64,000 nt of DNA, from positions 16,565,922 through 16,629,921 of the forward strand of contig JALGPY010000012.1 of assembly GCA_023055425.1 (NCBI GenBank). Reading direction: 5' to 3'. Made by a program: the position numbers and the translations under genes. The DNA is from Linanthus parryae. Its lineage: Eukaryota; Streptophyta; Magnoliopsida; Ericales; Polemoniaceae. The first letter of the stretch is position 1; every line of letters starts with the position of its first letter. Shown piece after piece: positions 22,249 to 34,670 of the stretch. The notes beneath the pieces were generated by a model. That model ran no database searches. It was not told the origin of the DNA and was given only the letters and a program-made list of their open reading frames with translations.

Positions 22249-23998
22249 GGCCCCGCACAACTTCTTCCAATTTACGTTATAGTGCATTAATATCATGGTG
22301 ATGTTTTCAGCAAAACCATTTAACAAGTAGAAATCATGTATTCCAAGTCATGTAGCACGTAAACATATTTTGAGACGTAGCAAATCAAAGTATTCATTTG
22401 ATACGAAAGAGATAGGCACACTAAGCTTTGCATGTTTACTTACCTCAAATCAAAATCCAACTATAGCAATCAATCAACGTACTCTACGTACTCGTCGTCG
22501 ACGAACTAGTCACCTACACGTAACAATATTCAAATCAAACAAATATTCTAGCAATACACTTGCTATACTAGCTACATGCATATGATAGTCAATGGTTTAG
22601 GTCTCTAACACCAACCTAACATCCCAGTTAATTTATACTTCAAAACAAAACCCAAAACTTTTCTTCAAAATCCTCTAACCTAAAGCATACATAACCTATC
22701 ATAACTCCACCAATTCATTACTCCAGTTTCCCAAACAGATCATGGCTCTAAAAAAGTTCCATTGGATTCAAAACTTTCGAAATAATAAACGGATCTTAAT
22801 TTTGATTCTTGAATCAAAAGTTACACTAGTTTCAAGTTTCCAATTTCACTCAAAATACCCATACGGGAATTATCAATTTTCATGAAACTTTTCCCCCAAG
22901 CATCTAGTTCATCCTATATTCATATTAAACCTAATATAACATGATTCCCACATCAAATCAGATTGTTACCCACATACTATGATCATTTAAACACCCAAAT
23001 CGCTTAATCAAACTTCTCTTCCAAACTAGGGTTTTTCCCATCACCCATGAACATGATAAACCCTAAAACTTGATTATCGATCCTACGAATCCATAAACAA
23101 TGATCCTAACAATATCAAACTGAAAATTAAAGATTGCATGCAACATACATGAATCATGAACAAGTGATCATAAGAACAAGAGATCAACAAGAGAAAAGAA
23201 AAGAAGAAACAAAACTAGCTCTAACCCGTCGCCATGGAGGCCGGACGGGAAGAGAGAGAGACAGACGGAGAGAGAGAAAGAAAGAAAGAGAGAGAGACAG
23301 AGAGATTACCTCAACGGGAAAGAGAGAGAGACGGCGGCGGTTGCGGTGGTTGTTGCCGTCGGCCACAAGAGAGAGAGACGAGAGAGAGAGAGTGAGAGAG
23401 AGAGGGTTTGGGTGAGAGAGGGAGAGACGTGAGAGATAGAGAAAAATAGGGAGAGTGAGGGTTTTATGAGAGTTGGAAAAAAAATCAACTTCATAAGTAG
23501 GAAACCCTCTTGAATTAGGAAACTTTACGTAGGAAGAAAAGTTAGGTCAAAAGACACTTTTTCCCCCTTTGTTTTGCCAAAAGACAACTACCTCCCCCAA
23601 ACTCAAGTAAAAGACACTAAAACCTTGGATTAAAGTCACAAAGATCCCCCAAACTCTCGTAACCATTATAATTAACTCTCTAAAATTAAATAAATTTCCC
23701 AACACTTATAATAATATCACAAAATACCCATAGTCACAAAACGGGGTATTTCATCCTTCCCTCCTAAAGAGAACTTCGTCTTCGAAGTTTAAACTAAAAC
23801 CTCCCTCCATAACAAGAAATCGCCCTTGAAGTTTAAAATAAACCTTAACCACAATAAGGTATGAACCTCCCCTCAATGGTACAACTACTAAATGCAAACC
23901 TAAGGTCATGAATGATATGCAAAATACTATAAGTAGTACTTTAATAAAAACTGAAGGATTACATCCTCTCACCCTTAGAGGAGTGACGTCCTCGGAAC

Positions 23999-24710
23999 TC
24001 AAGTTACCTCGTCAAACAGGTGAGGGTACTTCTTCCTCATATCATCCTCCGCTTCCCAAGTTGCCTCTTCAGTGAGGTGATTTGTCCATAAGACCTTTAC
24101 AATCTTGACACTCTTGTTACGGGTGTTCCTTGTCTAGGTGTCTAGAATCTTGAAAGGATGTTCTTCATAACTTCAAGACGGGTCCAGTTCTACTGGTTCG
24201 GAATCTAATACACGGGATGCATCATACATGTACTACTTCATCTGCGATACGTGGAATACATTGTGAACACGACCCAAATTCGATGGTAAATCCAATCGAT
24301 AAGCCACTTCTCCAATCTTCTCTATGACATATATGGTCCAATGAATTTCGGGCTCAACTTCCCTTTCTGATTGAACCTCATGACTCCCTTAGTAGGCGAA
24401 ACTTTAATAAATGCGTTTTCTCCAACATGAAATTCCAATGGTCTCCTTTTCTGATCAGCGTAAGAGTTCTGTCTATCCTGGGCTGCCTTCATTTGCTGTT
24501 GTATAAGTCTCACTTGATCTGTCATTTCTTTGATAAGTTGTGGACCAATTACTATTGTCTCACTTATGTTGTTCCAACACAATGGTGTTCTACACTTCCT
24601 TCCATACAACGCCTCATGTGGTGCCATTCCAATACTGGCATGATGACTGTTGTTGTAGGAGAATTCTATCAAAAGCAATATATCAACCCATGAACTTTGA
24701 AAATCCATAA
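23999..24710 (-). pseudogene. Integrase C-terminus and chromo-like tail, unit 2 (most decayed)
   Basis: Same segment as unit 1. It has a one-base loss near 24330 (GACATATATGG versus GACATCATATGG in the others) that shifts the integrase frame. In the tail, a TGG-to-TGA change and a TAG at about 24136 break the reading frame. The in-frame TAG between the two parts is also present. Confidence 0.8.
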
Positions 24711-24725
24711 CACAAACGTACTCAA

Positions 24726-24851
<126 letters not shown>

Positions 24852-26603
24852 GCCCCGCACAACTTCTTCCAATTTACGTTATAGTGCATTAATATCATGG
24901 TGATGTTTTCAGCAAAACCATTTAACAAGTAGAAATCATGTATTCCAAGTCATGTAGCACGTAAACATATTTTGAGACGTAGCAAATCAAAGTATTCATT
25001 TGACACGAAAGAGATAGGCACACTAGGCTTGGCATGTTTACTTACCTCAAAGCAAAATCCAACTATAGCAATCAATCAACGTACTCTACGTACTCGTCGT
25101 CGACGAACTAGTCACCTACACGTAACAATATTCTAATCAAACAAATATTCTAGCAATACACTTGCTATACTAGCTACATGCATATGATAGTCAATGGTTT
25201 AGGTCTCTAACACCAACCTAACATCCCAGTTAATTTATACTTCAAAACAAAACCCAAAACTTTGCTTCAAAATCCTCTAACCTAAAGCATACATAACCTA
25301 TCATAACTCCACAAATTCATTACTCCAGTTTCCCAAACAGATCATGGCTCCAAAAAATTTCCATTGGATTCAAAACTTTCGAAATAATAAACGGATCTTA
25401 ATTTCGATTCTTGAATCAAAGTTACACTAGTTTCAAGTTTCCAATTTCACTCAAAATACCCATACAGGAATTCTCAATTTTCTTGAAACTTTTCCCCCAA
25501 GCATCTAGTTCATCCTATATTCATATTAAACCTAATATAACACGATTCCCACATCAAATCAGATTGTTACCCACATACTATGATCATTTAAACACCCAAA
25601 TCGCTTAATCAAACTTCTCTTCCAAACTAGGGTTTTTCCCATCACCCATGAACATGATAAACCCTAAAACTTGATTATCGATCCTACGAATCCATAAACA
25701 ATGATCCTAAAAATATCAAACTGAAAATTAAATATTACATGCAACATACATGAATCATGAACAAGTGATCATAAGAACAAGAGATCAACAAGAGAAAAGA
25801 AAAGAAGAAACAAAACTAGCTCTAACCCGTCGCCATGGAGGCCGGACGGGAAGAGAGAGAGACAGACGGAGAGAGAGAGAAAGAAAGAAAGAGAGAGAGA
25901 CAGAGAGATTACCTCAATGGGAAAGAGAGAGAGACGGCGGCTGTGGCGGAGGTTATTGCGGTCGGCCACAAGAGAGAGAGACGAGAGAGAGAGAGAGTGA
26001 GAGAGAGAGGGTTTGGGTGAGAGAGGGAGAGACGTGAGAGATAGAGAAAAATAGGGAGAGTCAGGGTTTTATGAGAGTTGGAAAAAAAATCAACTTCATA
26101 AGTAGGAAACCCTCTTGAATTAGGAAACTTTACGTAGGAAGAAAAGTTAGGTCAAAAGACACTTTTTCCCCCTTTGTTTTGCCAAAAGACAACTACCTCC
26201 CCCAAACTCAAGTAAAAGACACTAAAACCTTGGATTAAATTCACAAAGATCCCCCAAACTATCGTAACCATTATAATTAACTCTCTACAATTAAATAAAT
26301 TTCCCAACACTTATAATAATATCACAAAATACCCATAGTCACAAAACGGGGTATTTCATCCTTCCCTCCTAAAGAGAACTTCGTCTTCGAAGTTTAAACT
26401 AAAACCTCCCTCCTTAACAAGAAATCGTCCTTGAAGTTTAAAATAAACCTTAACCACAATAAGGTATGAACCTCCCCTCAATGGTACAACTACTAAATGC
26501 AAACCTAAGGTCATGAATGATATGCAAAATACTATAAGTAGTACTTTAATAAAAACCGAAGGATGACATCCTCTCACCCTTAGAGGAGTGACGTCCTCGA
26601 AAC

Positions 26604-27315
26604 TCAAGGTACCTCGTCAAACAGGTGAGGGTACTTCTTCCTCATATCATCCTCCGCTTCCCAAGTTGCCTCTTCAGTGAGGTGATTTGTCCATAAGACC
26701 TTTACAATCTTGACACTCTTGTTACCGGTGTTCCTTGTCTTGGTGTCTAGAATCTTGAAAGGATGTTCTTCATAACTCCAAGACGGGTCCAGTTCTACTG
26801 GTTCGGGATCTAATACACGGGATGCATCAGACATGTACTACTTCATCTGCGATACGTGGAATACATTGTGAACACGAACCAAATTCGGTGGTAAATCCAA
26901 TCGATAAGCCACTTCTCCAATCTTCTCTATGACATCATATGGTCCAATGAATTTCGGGCTCAACTTCCCTTTCTGATTGAACCTCATGACTCCCTTAGTA
27001 GGCGAAACTTTAATAAATGCTTTTTCTCCAACATGAAATTCCAATGGTCTCCTTTTCTGATCAGCGTGGGACTTCTGTCTATCCTGGGCTGCCTTCATTT
27101 GTTGCTGTATAAGTCTCACTTGATCTGTCATTTCTTTGATAAGTTGTGGACCAATTACTATTGTCTCACTTATGTTGTTCCAACACAATGGTGTTCTACA
27201 CTTCCTTCCATACAACGCCTCATGTGGTGCCATTCCAATACTGGCATGATGAATGTTGTTGTAGGAGAATTCTATCAAAGGCAATATATCAACCCATGAA
27301 CTTTGAAAATCCATA
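26604..27315 (-). pseudogene. Integrase C-terminus and chromo-like tail, unit 3
   Basis: Both parts are open, separated by the same single TAG as in the other units. Minor substitutions only (for example Asn to Ile in EFSYNN). The right end is cut at the (AAT)n tract. Confidence 0.85.
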
Positions 27316-27330
27316 ACACAAACGTACTCA

Positions 27331-27342
27331 ATTATTAATAAC

Positions 27343-27438
<96 letters not shown>
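27331..27438. repeat. (AAT)n tract, junction of units 3 and 4
   Basis: Begins ATTATTAATAACAAT and continues as about 30 AAT units up to GGCCCCGCAC of unit 4. Confidence 0.93.
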
Positions 27439-27439
<1 letters not shown>

Positions 27440-29189
27440 GCCCCGCACAACTTCTTCCAATTTACGTTATAGTGCATTAATATCATGGTGATGTTTTCAG
27501 CAAAACCATTTAACAAGTAGAAATCATGTATTCCAAGTCATGTAGCACGTAAACATATTTTGAGACGTAGCAAATCAAAGTATTCATTTGATACGAAAGA
27601 GATAGGCACACTAGGCTTGGCATGTTTACTTACCTCAAAGCAAAATCCAACTATAGCAATCAATCAACGTACTCTACGTACTCGTCGTCGACGAACTAGT
27701 CACCTACACGTAACAATATTCTAATCAAACAAATATTCTAGCAATACACTTGCTATACTAGCTACATGCATATGATAGTCAATGGTTTAGGTCTCTAACA
27801 CCAACCTAACATCCCAGTTAATTTATACTTCAAAACAAAACCCAAAACTTTGCTTCAAAATCCTCTAACCTAAAGCATACATAACCTATCATAACTCCAC
27901 CAATTCATTACTCCAGTTTCCCAAACAGATCATGACTCTAAAAAATTTCCATTGGATTCAAAACTTTCGAAATAATAAACGGATCTTAATTTCGATTCTT
28001 GAATCAAAAGTTACACTAGTTTCAAGTTTCCATTTTCACTCAAAATACCCATACGGGAATTATCAATTTTCATGAAACTTTTCCCCCAAGCATCTAGTTC
28101 ATCCTATATTCATATTAAACCTAATATAACATGATTCCCACATGAAATCATATTGTTAGCCACATACTATGATCATTTAAACACCCAAATCGCTTAATCA
28201 AACTTCTCTTCCAAACTAGGGTTTTTCCCATCACCCATGAACATGATAAACCCTAAAACTTGATTATCGATCCTACGAATCCATGAACAATGATCCTAAC
28301 CATATCAAACTGAAAATTAAAGATTACATGCAACATACATGAATCATGAACAAGTGATCATAAGAACAAGAGATCAACAAGAGAAAAGAAAAGGGAAACA
28401 AAACTAGCTCTAACCCGTCGCCATGGAGGCCGGACAGGAAGAGAGAGAGACACACGGAGAGAGAGAGAAAGAAAGAAAGAGAGAGAGACAGAGAGATTAC
28501 CTCAACGGGAAAGAGAGAGGGACGGCGGCGGTGGAGGTGGTTGTTTCCGTCGGCCACAAGAGAGAGAGACGAGAGAGAGAGAGTGAGAGAGAGAGGGTTC
28601 GGGTGAGAGAGGGAGAGACGTGAGAGATAGAGAAAAATAGGGAGAGTGAGGGTTTTATGAGAGTTGGAAAAAAAATCAACTTCATAAGTAGGAAAACCTC
28701 TTGAATTAGGAAACTTTACGTAGGAAGAAAAGTTAGGTCAAAAGACACTTTTTCCCCCTTTGTTTTGCCAAAAGACAACTACCTCCCCCAAACTCAAGTA
28801 AAAGACACTAAAACCTAGGATTAAAGTCACAAAGATCCCCCAAACTATCGTAACCATTATAATTAACTCTCTACAATTAAATAAATTTCCCAACACTTAT
28901 AATAATATCACAAAATACCCATAGTCACAAAACAGGGTATTTCATCCTTCCCTCCTAAAGAGAAATTCGTCTTCGAAGTTTAAACTAAAACCTCCCTCCT
29001 TAACAAGAACTCGTCCTTGAAGTTTAAAATAAACCTTAACCACAATAAGGTATGAACCTCCCCTTAATGGTACAACTACTAAATGCAAACCTAAGGTCAT
29101 GAATGATATGCAAAATACTATAAGTAGTACTTTAATAAAAACCGAAGGATTACATCCTCTCACCCTTAGAGGAGTGACGTCCTCGGAAC

Positions 29190-29900
29190 TCAAGGTACCT
29201 CGTCAAACAGGTGAGGGTACTTCTTCCTCATATCATCCTCCGCTTCCCAAGTTGCCTCTTCAGTGATGTGATTTGTCCATAAGACCTTTACAATCTTGAC
29301 ACTCTTGTTACGGGTGTTCCTTGTCTTGGTGTCTAGAATCTTGAAAGGATGTTCTTCATAACTCCAAGACGGGTCCAGTTCTACTGGTTCGGGATCTAAT
29401 ACACGGGATGCATCAGACATGTACTACTTCATCTGCGATACGTGGAATACATTGTGAACACGACCCAAATTCGATGGTAAATCCAATCGATAAGCCACTT
29501 CTCCAATCTTCTCTATGACATCATATGGTCCAATGAATTTCGGGCTCAAATTCCCTTTCTAATTGAACCTCATGACTCCCTTAGTAGGCGAAACTTTAAT
29601 AAATGCTTTTTCTCCAACATGAAATTCCAATGGTCTCCTTTTCTGATCAGCGTAGGACTTCTGTCTATCCTGGGCTGCCTTCATTTGCTGCTGTATAAGT
29701 CTCACTTGATATGTCATTTCTTTGATAAGTTGTGGACCAATTACTATTGTCTCACTTATGTTGTTCCAACACAATGGTGTTCTACACTTCCTTCCATACA
29801 ATGCCTCATGTGGTGCCATTCCAATACTGGCATGATGACTCTTGTTGTAGGAGAATTCTATCAAAGGCAATATATCAACCCATGAACTTTGAGAATCCAT
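29190..29900 (-). pseudogene. Integrase C-terminus and chromo-like tail, unit 4 (continuous with native integrase)
   Basis: This is the copy still joined to the rest of pol. A Gln codon has become TAG near 29561 (TTTCTAATTG against TTTCTGATTG in the other copies), and the shared TAG before the tail is also present. A one-base loss near 29915 breaks the join to upstream integrase. Confidence 0.82.
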
Positions 29901-31547
29901 AACACACGACCTTAAATATCTTCCAAAGTTTGAATTTTCCTCTCGGTTTGTCCATCTGTAGCAGGGTGGAATGTCGTTTTAAACTTCAAATGAGTTCCAA
30001 TGCCTCCTGGAGTGCTTTCCAGAAGTGAGAAAGAAAGTTGGGATCTCTGTCAGAAATTATAGAGCATGGTATTCCATGATACCTCACAATGTTCTTCATA
30101 TACGCATAAGCTCTTTGTTCCATATTCCATGTGTCTTTCATCGTAATAAACCTTGCTGTTTTGGTCAATCTGTCAACAACGACCCAAATTTGATTCAGTC
30201 CATTCTTTGATGTCGGTAACGCAGTCACGAAATCCATTTAAATCGAACCCCACTTCCAAACTGGGACATCTAATGATTGAACTAAGCATCCCATTCTTTT
30301 ATGTTCAAACTTCACCTTTTGACAAGTCAGACATGTTGCCACAAATTCTGCTACTTCATTTTTCATGTTTGGCCACCAAAACATCTTCTTTATATCCTTA
30401 TAGAGTTTTTCACCCCCTGGATTTACAGAGTAGGTTGTGTAGTGTGCTTCACTCATCAACTTCTCATTGGTTTCCGTACACTTATGTGGTACACACCATC
30501 TTCCTTTGTAGCGGATACTTCCATCCTCACGGATCTTGAAATCATTTGCTTGACCTTCTGCCATCTTCTTCTTTATCCTTTCCAGCTTCACATCTCCTAG
30601 TTGGTTATTTATTATTTCTTCTAAGACATCTGGCACAACTTTCATATTCCCAAGGATATTCTTTACTCCACCTTGTTCCACTACTTAAATTCCAAGCTTT
30701 CGGAACTCTCGGCATAGCCGATCTGGCGAAACTAGCATAGTATCCAAAGTATGGCTCGATTTTCGGCTTAAGGCATCAGCTACTACGTTTGGCTTCCCTT
30801 CGTGGTATTGGATACGCAAATCATAATCCTTTATGACTTCTAACCAATGTCTTTGCCTGCTGTTTAGCTCTTTTTGCGTGAAGATGTACTTGAGACTGCT
30901 GTGGTCCATATACAATCTACACACAGATCCATATAAATGATGTCTCCATATCTTCAGTGCGAAAACTATAGTTGCAAGCTCTAAGTCATGCGTAGCATAG
31001 TTCTCTTCATGAGTTTTCAGTTGTCTTGAAGCATAGGGAATAACTCTCCTTTCTTGCATAAGCACGCATCCTAAACCCTTCTTCGACGCGTCACTGTAAA
31101 CATCTAACTCGCCAGAATCATTGGGTAAAGCTAACACAGGTGTTGTAGTCAACTTTTCCTTCAATGTCTGGAATGCTTCTTCACAATCTTCGCCCCACTT
31201 ATACCTTACCGTTTCTTGGTTAGCCTAGTCAGCGGTCTAGCGATCTTCGAAAAATCTTTCACGAAATGCCTATAGTATACTGCTAATCCCATAAAACTTC
31301 TTACTTCGGACACATTCTTCGGAGTAGGCCAATCTTTAACTACTGAAACCTTTCCTGGGTCTACGGATATCCCTTCCTTGGAGATTATGTGACCCAAAAA
31401 TGGAACATGATTTATCCAAAACTCACACTTCGAGAGCTTAGCATACAACTTCTCATGTCTCAATGTCTCTAACACTTCTTTGAGATGTTCTTCGTGTTCT
31501 TCCTCGCTCTTTGAATAAACAAGTACGTCATCAATAAAGACGACCAC
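29901..31547 (-). pseudogene. pol: Chromovirus pol, part 2: end of RT, RNase H, integrase core
   Basis: Continues the RT interrupted by copia [12 protein letters not shown] (the YxDD box as FIDD) at about 31525. RNase H with [10 protein letters not shown] and MDHSSLKYI spans about 31160-30690, with ADALSRK at about 30765. The integrase zinc module is around 30400 with CLTCQKVK; its second His is altered (PGG preceded by Asn). The core has DFVTALPTS and SDRDPNF at about 30235-30060 and HPATDGQTER at about 29960. Frames change near 31200, at 30684 (a stop before the next segment), at 30238-30240 (stop between zinc module and core) and near 29990. Inactive. Confidence 0.85.
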
Positions 31548-31552
31548 GAAAC
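31548..31552 (+). other. Target site duplication GAAAC, left
   Basis: GAAAC directly before the LTR of copia A, repeated directly after it at 40066-40070. Five bases is the usual length for copia insertions. Confidence 0.92.
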
Positions 31553-32982
31553 TGTTGGAATAGATGCCCTAGAGGCAATCTAGTTTAGTATGAATTTGTA
31601 ATTGGCTAGAAATTCATTTATTATTTATTGGATATTTAATATAATGAAGTCCTTAGATTTACAATCGTGTTGTTTATCTTAAATATCCCTAGTCAAGTAT
31701 AATGATTAAATGGGACAATCATCTATAGACTAGTATGGGGTTGGGTTGATATGGAGATATCACGATCCAACACATAGGTGTGCATTACGGAATGTTGCAC
31801 TGGATTGACCCATTACCGAGAAGGCTACATACACGTTATGTTGAGTCACAAGTGCTTCTCGGGTACAATGGTATTGTCATCCTTAGACTTGAAGTCACTA
31901 GATATTCTAGTTGTGGATCATTGTGATCTTGGTAGCGTTAAACGCTACACCGTAACTGGGTAGTTATAAAGGCGTGTACTGGATACAATGAGAAGCAAGC
32001 TTAGAGATCGTAGTGGACGTAGAGAGGATTTGCCCCTCCCACATAACGGGAGCAAATATCCAAGGCCACTCGAGGATAGTGCTTATAGAATGTCTGGCCA
32101 GACTCAAATAAATCAATATATGAGATATTGATGTTATTTGCACGAATAAGGCTATTCCATGGATCGAGAAACTAGGGATTGGATATACGAGTGTGACTTG
32201 TATGTCTCGTGTCCAATCCGGATATGGAGGCAAAGGGATGAGACAATTACTTGTACAAGGTTGTCTAGATGACTATTCTATTAGTTGGCTAGAATGGATG
32301 TTTTGCTAGAAACCGCTCCATATTAGCAAAGAGTTGCTACCAACTAGATAGAACCTATGGGGTCACACGCTATATAGAGTTGTACTAGATTATGGAATTA
32401 ATTAATTGGATTAATTAATTAGAAGGATCACTTTGCAAACCCTTGCAAACTTAGTAGGGACTAATTTGCAAGGAAGGGACTAAATTAAATTCTAGTAGGA
32501 CTAGAATAAGTCCTTTAGGTAGTTAACAAGGAGTTGTTGGACTATATAAAGGACCCTCCTCCTTCCTTCCCTACACACTTTATGCTCTAGAGAGAACATA
32601 ACAAGAGTAGGAGAGAAAAAAGGAGAGAGAGAGCAAGCCACAAAGAGGGACGCCGCCCCCTTTGCCGCCGCCCCTTGTCCCCGACGCCACAAAGGGCCGA
32701 GCCCCTTTTGGTGCTTCGTTTTGCGTGATTTCTTCACCCTCCTTTCAATCCGGGCTAGCACCAAGGTGATTGGAGATCTAGGAACAACTCTAGGCGTGGA
32801 TCAACTATAGAGAACGTGACACTATTCGCGTTTGAAGTCATCAAGGAGAACCCAAAGGTGTGTTTATGATTTCTTACCTTCACTATCGTTATGCATCTAG
32901 ACTTGTGATCCTTGGAGGGTTTTGCATGGTTGTTTGTTTGATTATGCTTCCGTTTGCGCGATCCATGAATCAAAACCCTACA
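31553..32982 (+). repeat. 5' LTR of copia A (1430 bp)
   Basis: Ends TGTTGGAATAGA...AAAACCCTACA. A TATA box, ACTATATAAAGG, lies at 32541-32552, so transcription should start near 32575. Confidence 0.95.
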
Positions 32983-32983
32983 G

Positions 32984-32996
32984 TGGTATCAGAGCC
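32984..32996 (+). promoter_or_regulatory. Primer binding site of copia A (initiator Met tRNA)
   Basis: TGGTATCAGAGCC one base after the LTR end, the standard complement of the plant initiator Met tRNA 3' end. Confidence 0.93.
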
Positions 32997-34670
32997 ACAG
33001 GTCATAGAGCATAAACGTAGTTTATGTGTTACATTCTTGTTGTTTTACACCTTAATTTGTTGTTTATCGCGTAAAACAAGACAAATCAAGCATTGGATGC
33101 AATTTGTCAAAGAATTAATCATAACAAGACCCAATTATTGCATTGGATGCATGAATTGGTGAGTTTGAGAAATCTTAGGATCTTAGATCTAGGGTTTGGG
33201 CATCCTTGGGGAAGAAGGAGTTCTCCCACAACAAGGAAACAACCAAACTTGGGCTCCAAGCAAGGAGGTTGTTTTGGAAACAACCTCCACAAGGAAGGTT
33301 CGGCCCCTAGGGAGCCGCCCCCCCTTGCTTGCCGCCCAAGCTTGGCGCCCTAAGGGGGCGGGCGGCCCTAACCCGCGGGCCTAGCTTGCGGGTTTTGGGC
33401 CGGGCCGGCCCTAGGGCTTTATGGTTCACTTATTTGGGCCCGGGCAATTGGATTGTTGGGCCCATGGACCGTTTTAACCCTAGAAATCCTAAAATCAATT
33501 AAAATTGACCAAGCGCGTTAAAATTGGATTTTAACTGTTTATGTGCAAATCGCATGGTGATTGGATATGGCCTTAGGATGTGGTTTGATGTGGATGTTTA
33601 ATTTTGTGGTTTGGTTTTACGGCCTGCGAGCTGATCAATTAATTGTAATAATTAATTAGGGTTTTATGGCCTGCGTGCCATTTTTTTTCTCAACTTGTGA
33701 GATTTATTTTATTTAGAATAGATATTAGCTAGTGCTAGATAAAGTAGATTGTTAGCCAAGATTGGAGAAAAGAAGCCCAAAGCCAAAAGGAGCCACAAAA
33801 GATGGAGCATGGAGCATGGAGCATTCCACATGACTATGAAGGATGGACCAAAAGATCAAGACGCATGGAGATGTGTTTGTTTAGGGTTCATAGATAATTC
33901 CATTGGCTTGGAATTATCTTAGTCTAGAAAAGGCCATATCCACATCACGTTTAATTTCTGTTTTGTGGTTGTTTATTTATTGTCTTATTATTTGTGTGGT
34001 TGGTGTATGGATGATGCATGCAATTAGGATAATAAGATAATTAGACAACCCGGATCTATTATTTGGAGTTGTGCCCAAACTCAAATAGATAGATTAGTTG
34101 ATATTGATCAACAAAATAATTAAAATTGAATTGAAAATCCCTCAAATTTTAAAATATTGTGTTCTTGCCTTCTCGTTATTTAAACACTCATTATCATCAT
34201 TATTTATCAAGTTCGTGCGTGCCAAAGCATGGCGACTTGGTTCATAATGATGGAATGCGATGGCACGTAACAATGTGCAATTGTTTAGATAAGAGGTTGA
34301 ACACAACTAGGCTATTAATTTGATTAAGAAACCTAGAGGCAATCAATTGGGATTATCCATATGGATGGATAAATAAGGAGTTATTTGCCCGATTGAACCA
34401 AGAGTTGCATATGGGATGCAATTGGAATTGTTCCTACCTAAGAAGTAATCGAATTATGGGTGACTTGCCAAAGCAAGCTCATAAGGAGATGAAAAAGATG
34501 GATCTTGGCCCACTAGAAAATATGAGGATATTTTCCGCATTAATATCTTGAGGGTTATTAATCCGTAGTAAAATAGTGGGAGCTATATTTAATAAACTAG
34601 CCATTATTAAATATAGTCAAAAATTCACAAATACTAAAACTTGCGTATTTTCCTTTTTGTAGAATTCCAA
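32997..34670 (+). other. Long untranslated leader of copia A
   Basis: About 1.7 kb with no conserved reading frame; small ORFs here are not supported. It includes a very GC-rich part (about 33300-33420) and a splice-acceptor-like TTTTTGTAG just before the gag ATG. An intron in the leader is possible. The same leader is found in copia B (reversed) and copia C. Confidence 0.7.

Noticed and set aside
31778..32233. 61- and 89-codon frames repeated identically in the copia LTRs at 38861-39316 and 60279-60766
   Set aside because: Identity only reflects recent LTR duplication; no start context or domain, and the copia C version differs by frame changes.
33093..33384. Small frames in the copia leader, repeated at 61729-61965
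   Set aside because: Indels between copies A and C change them, so they are not conserved protein.
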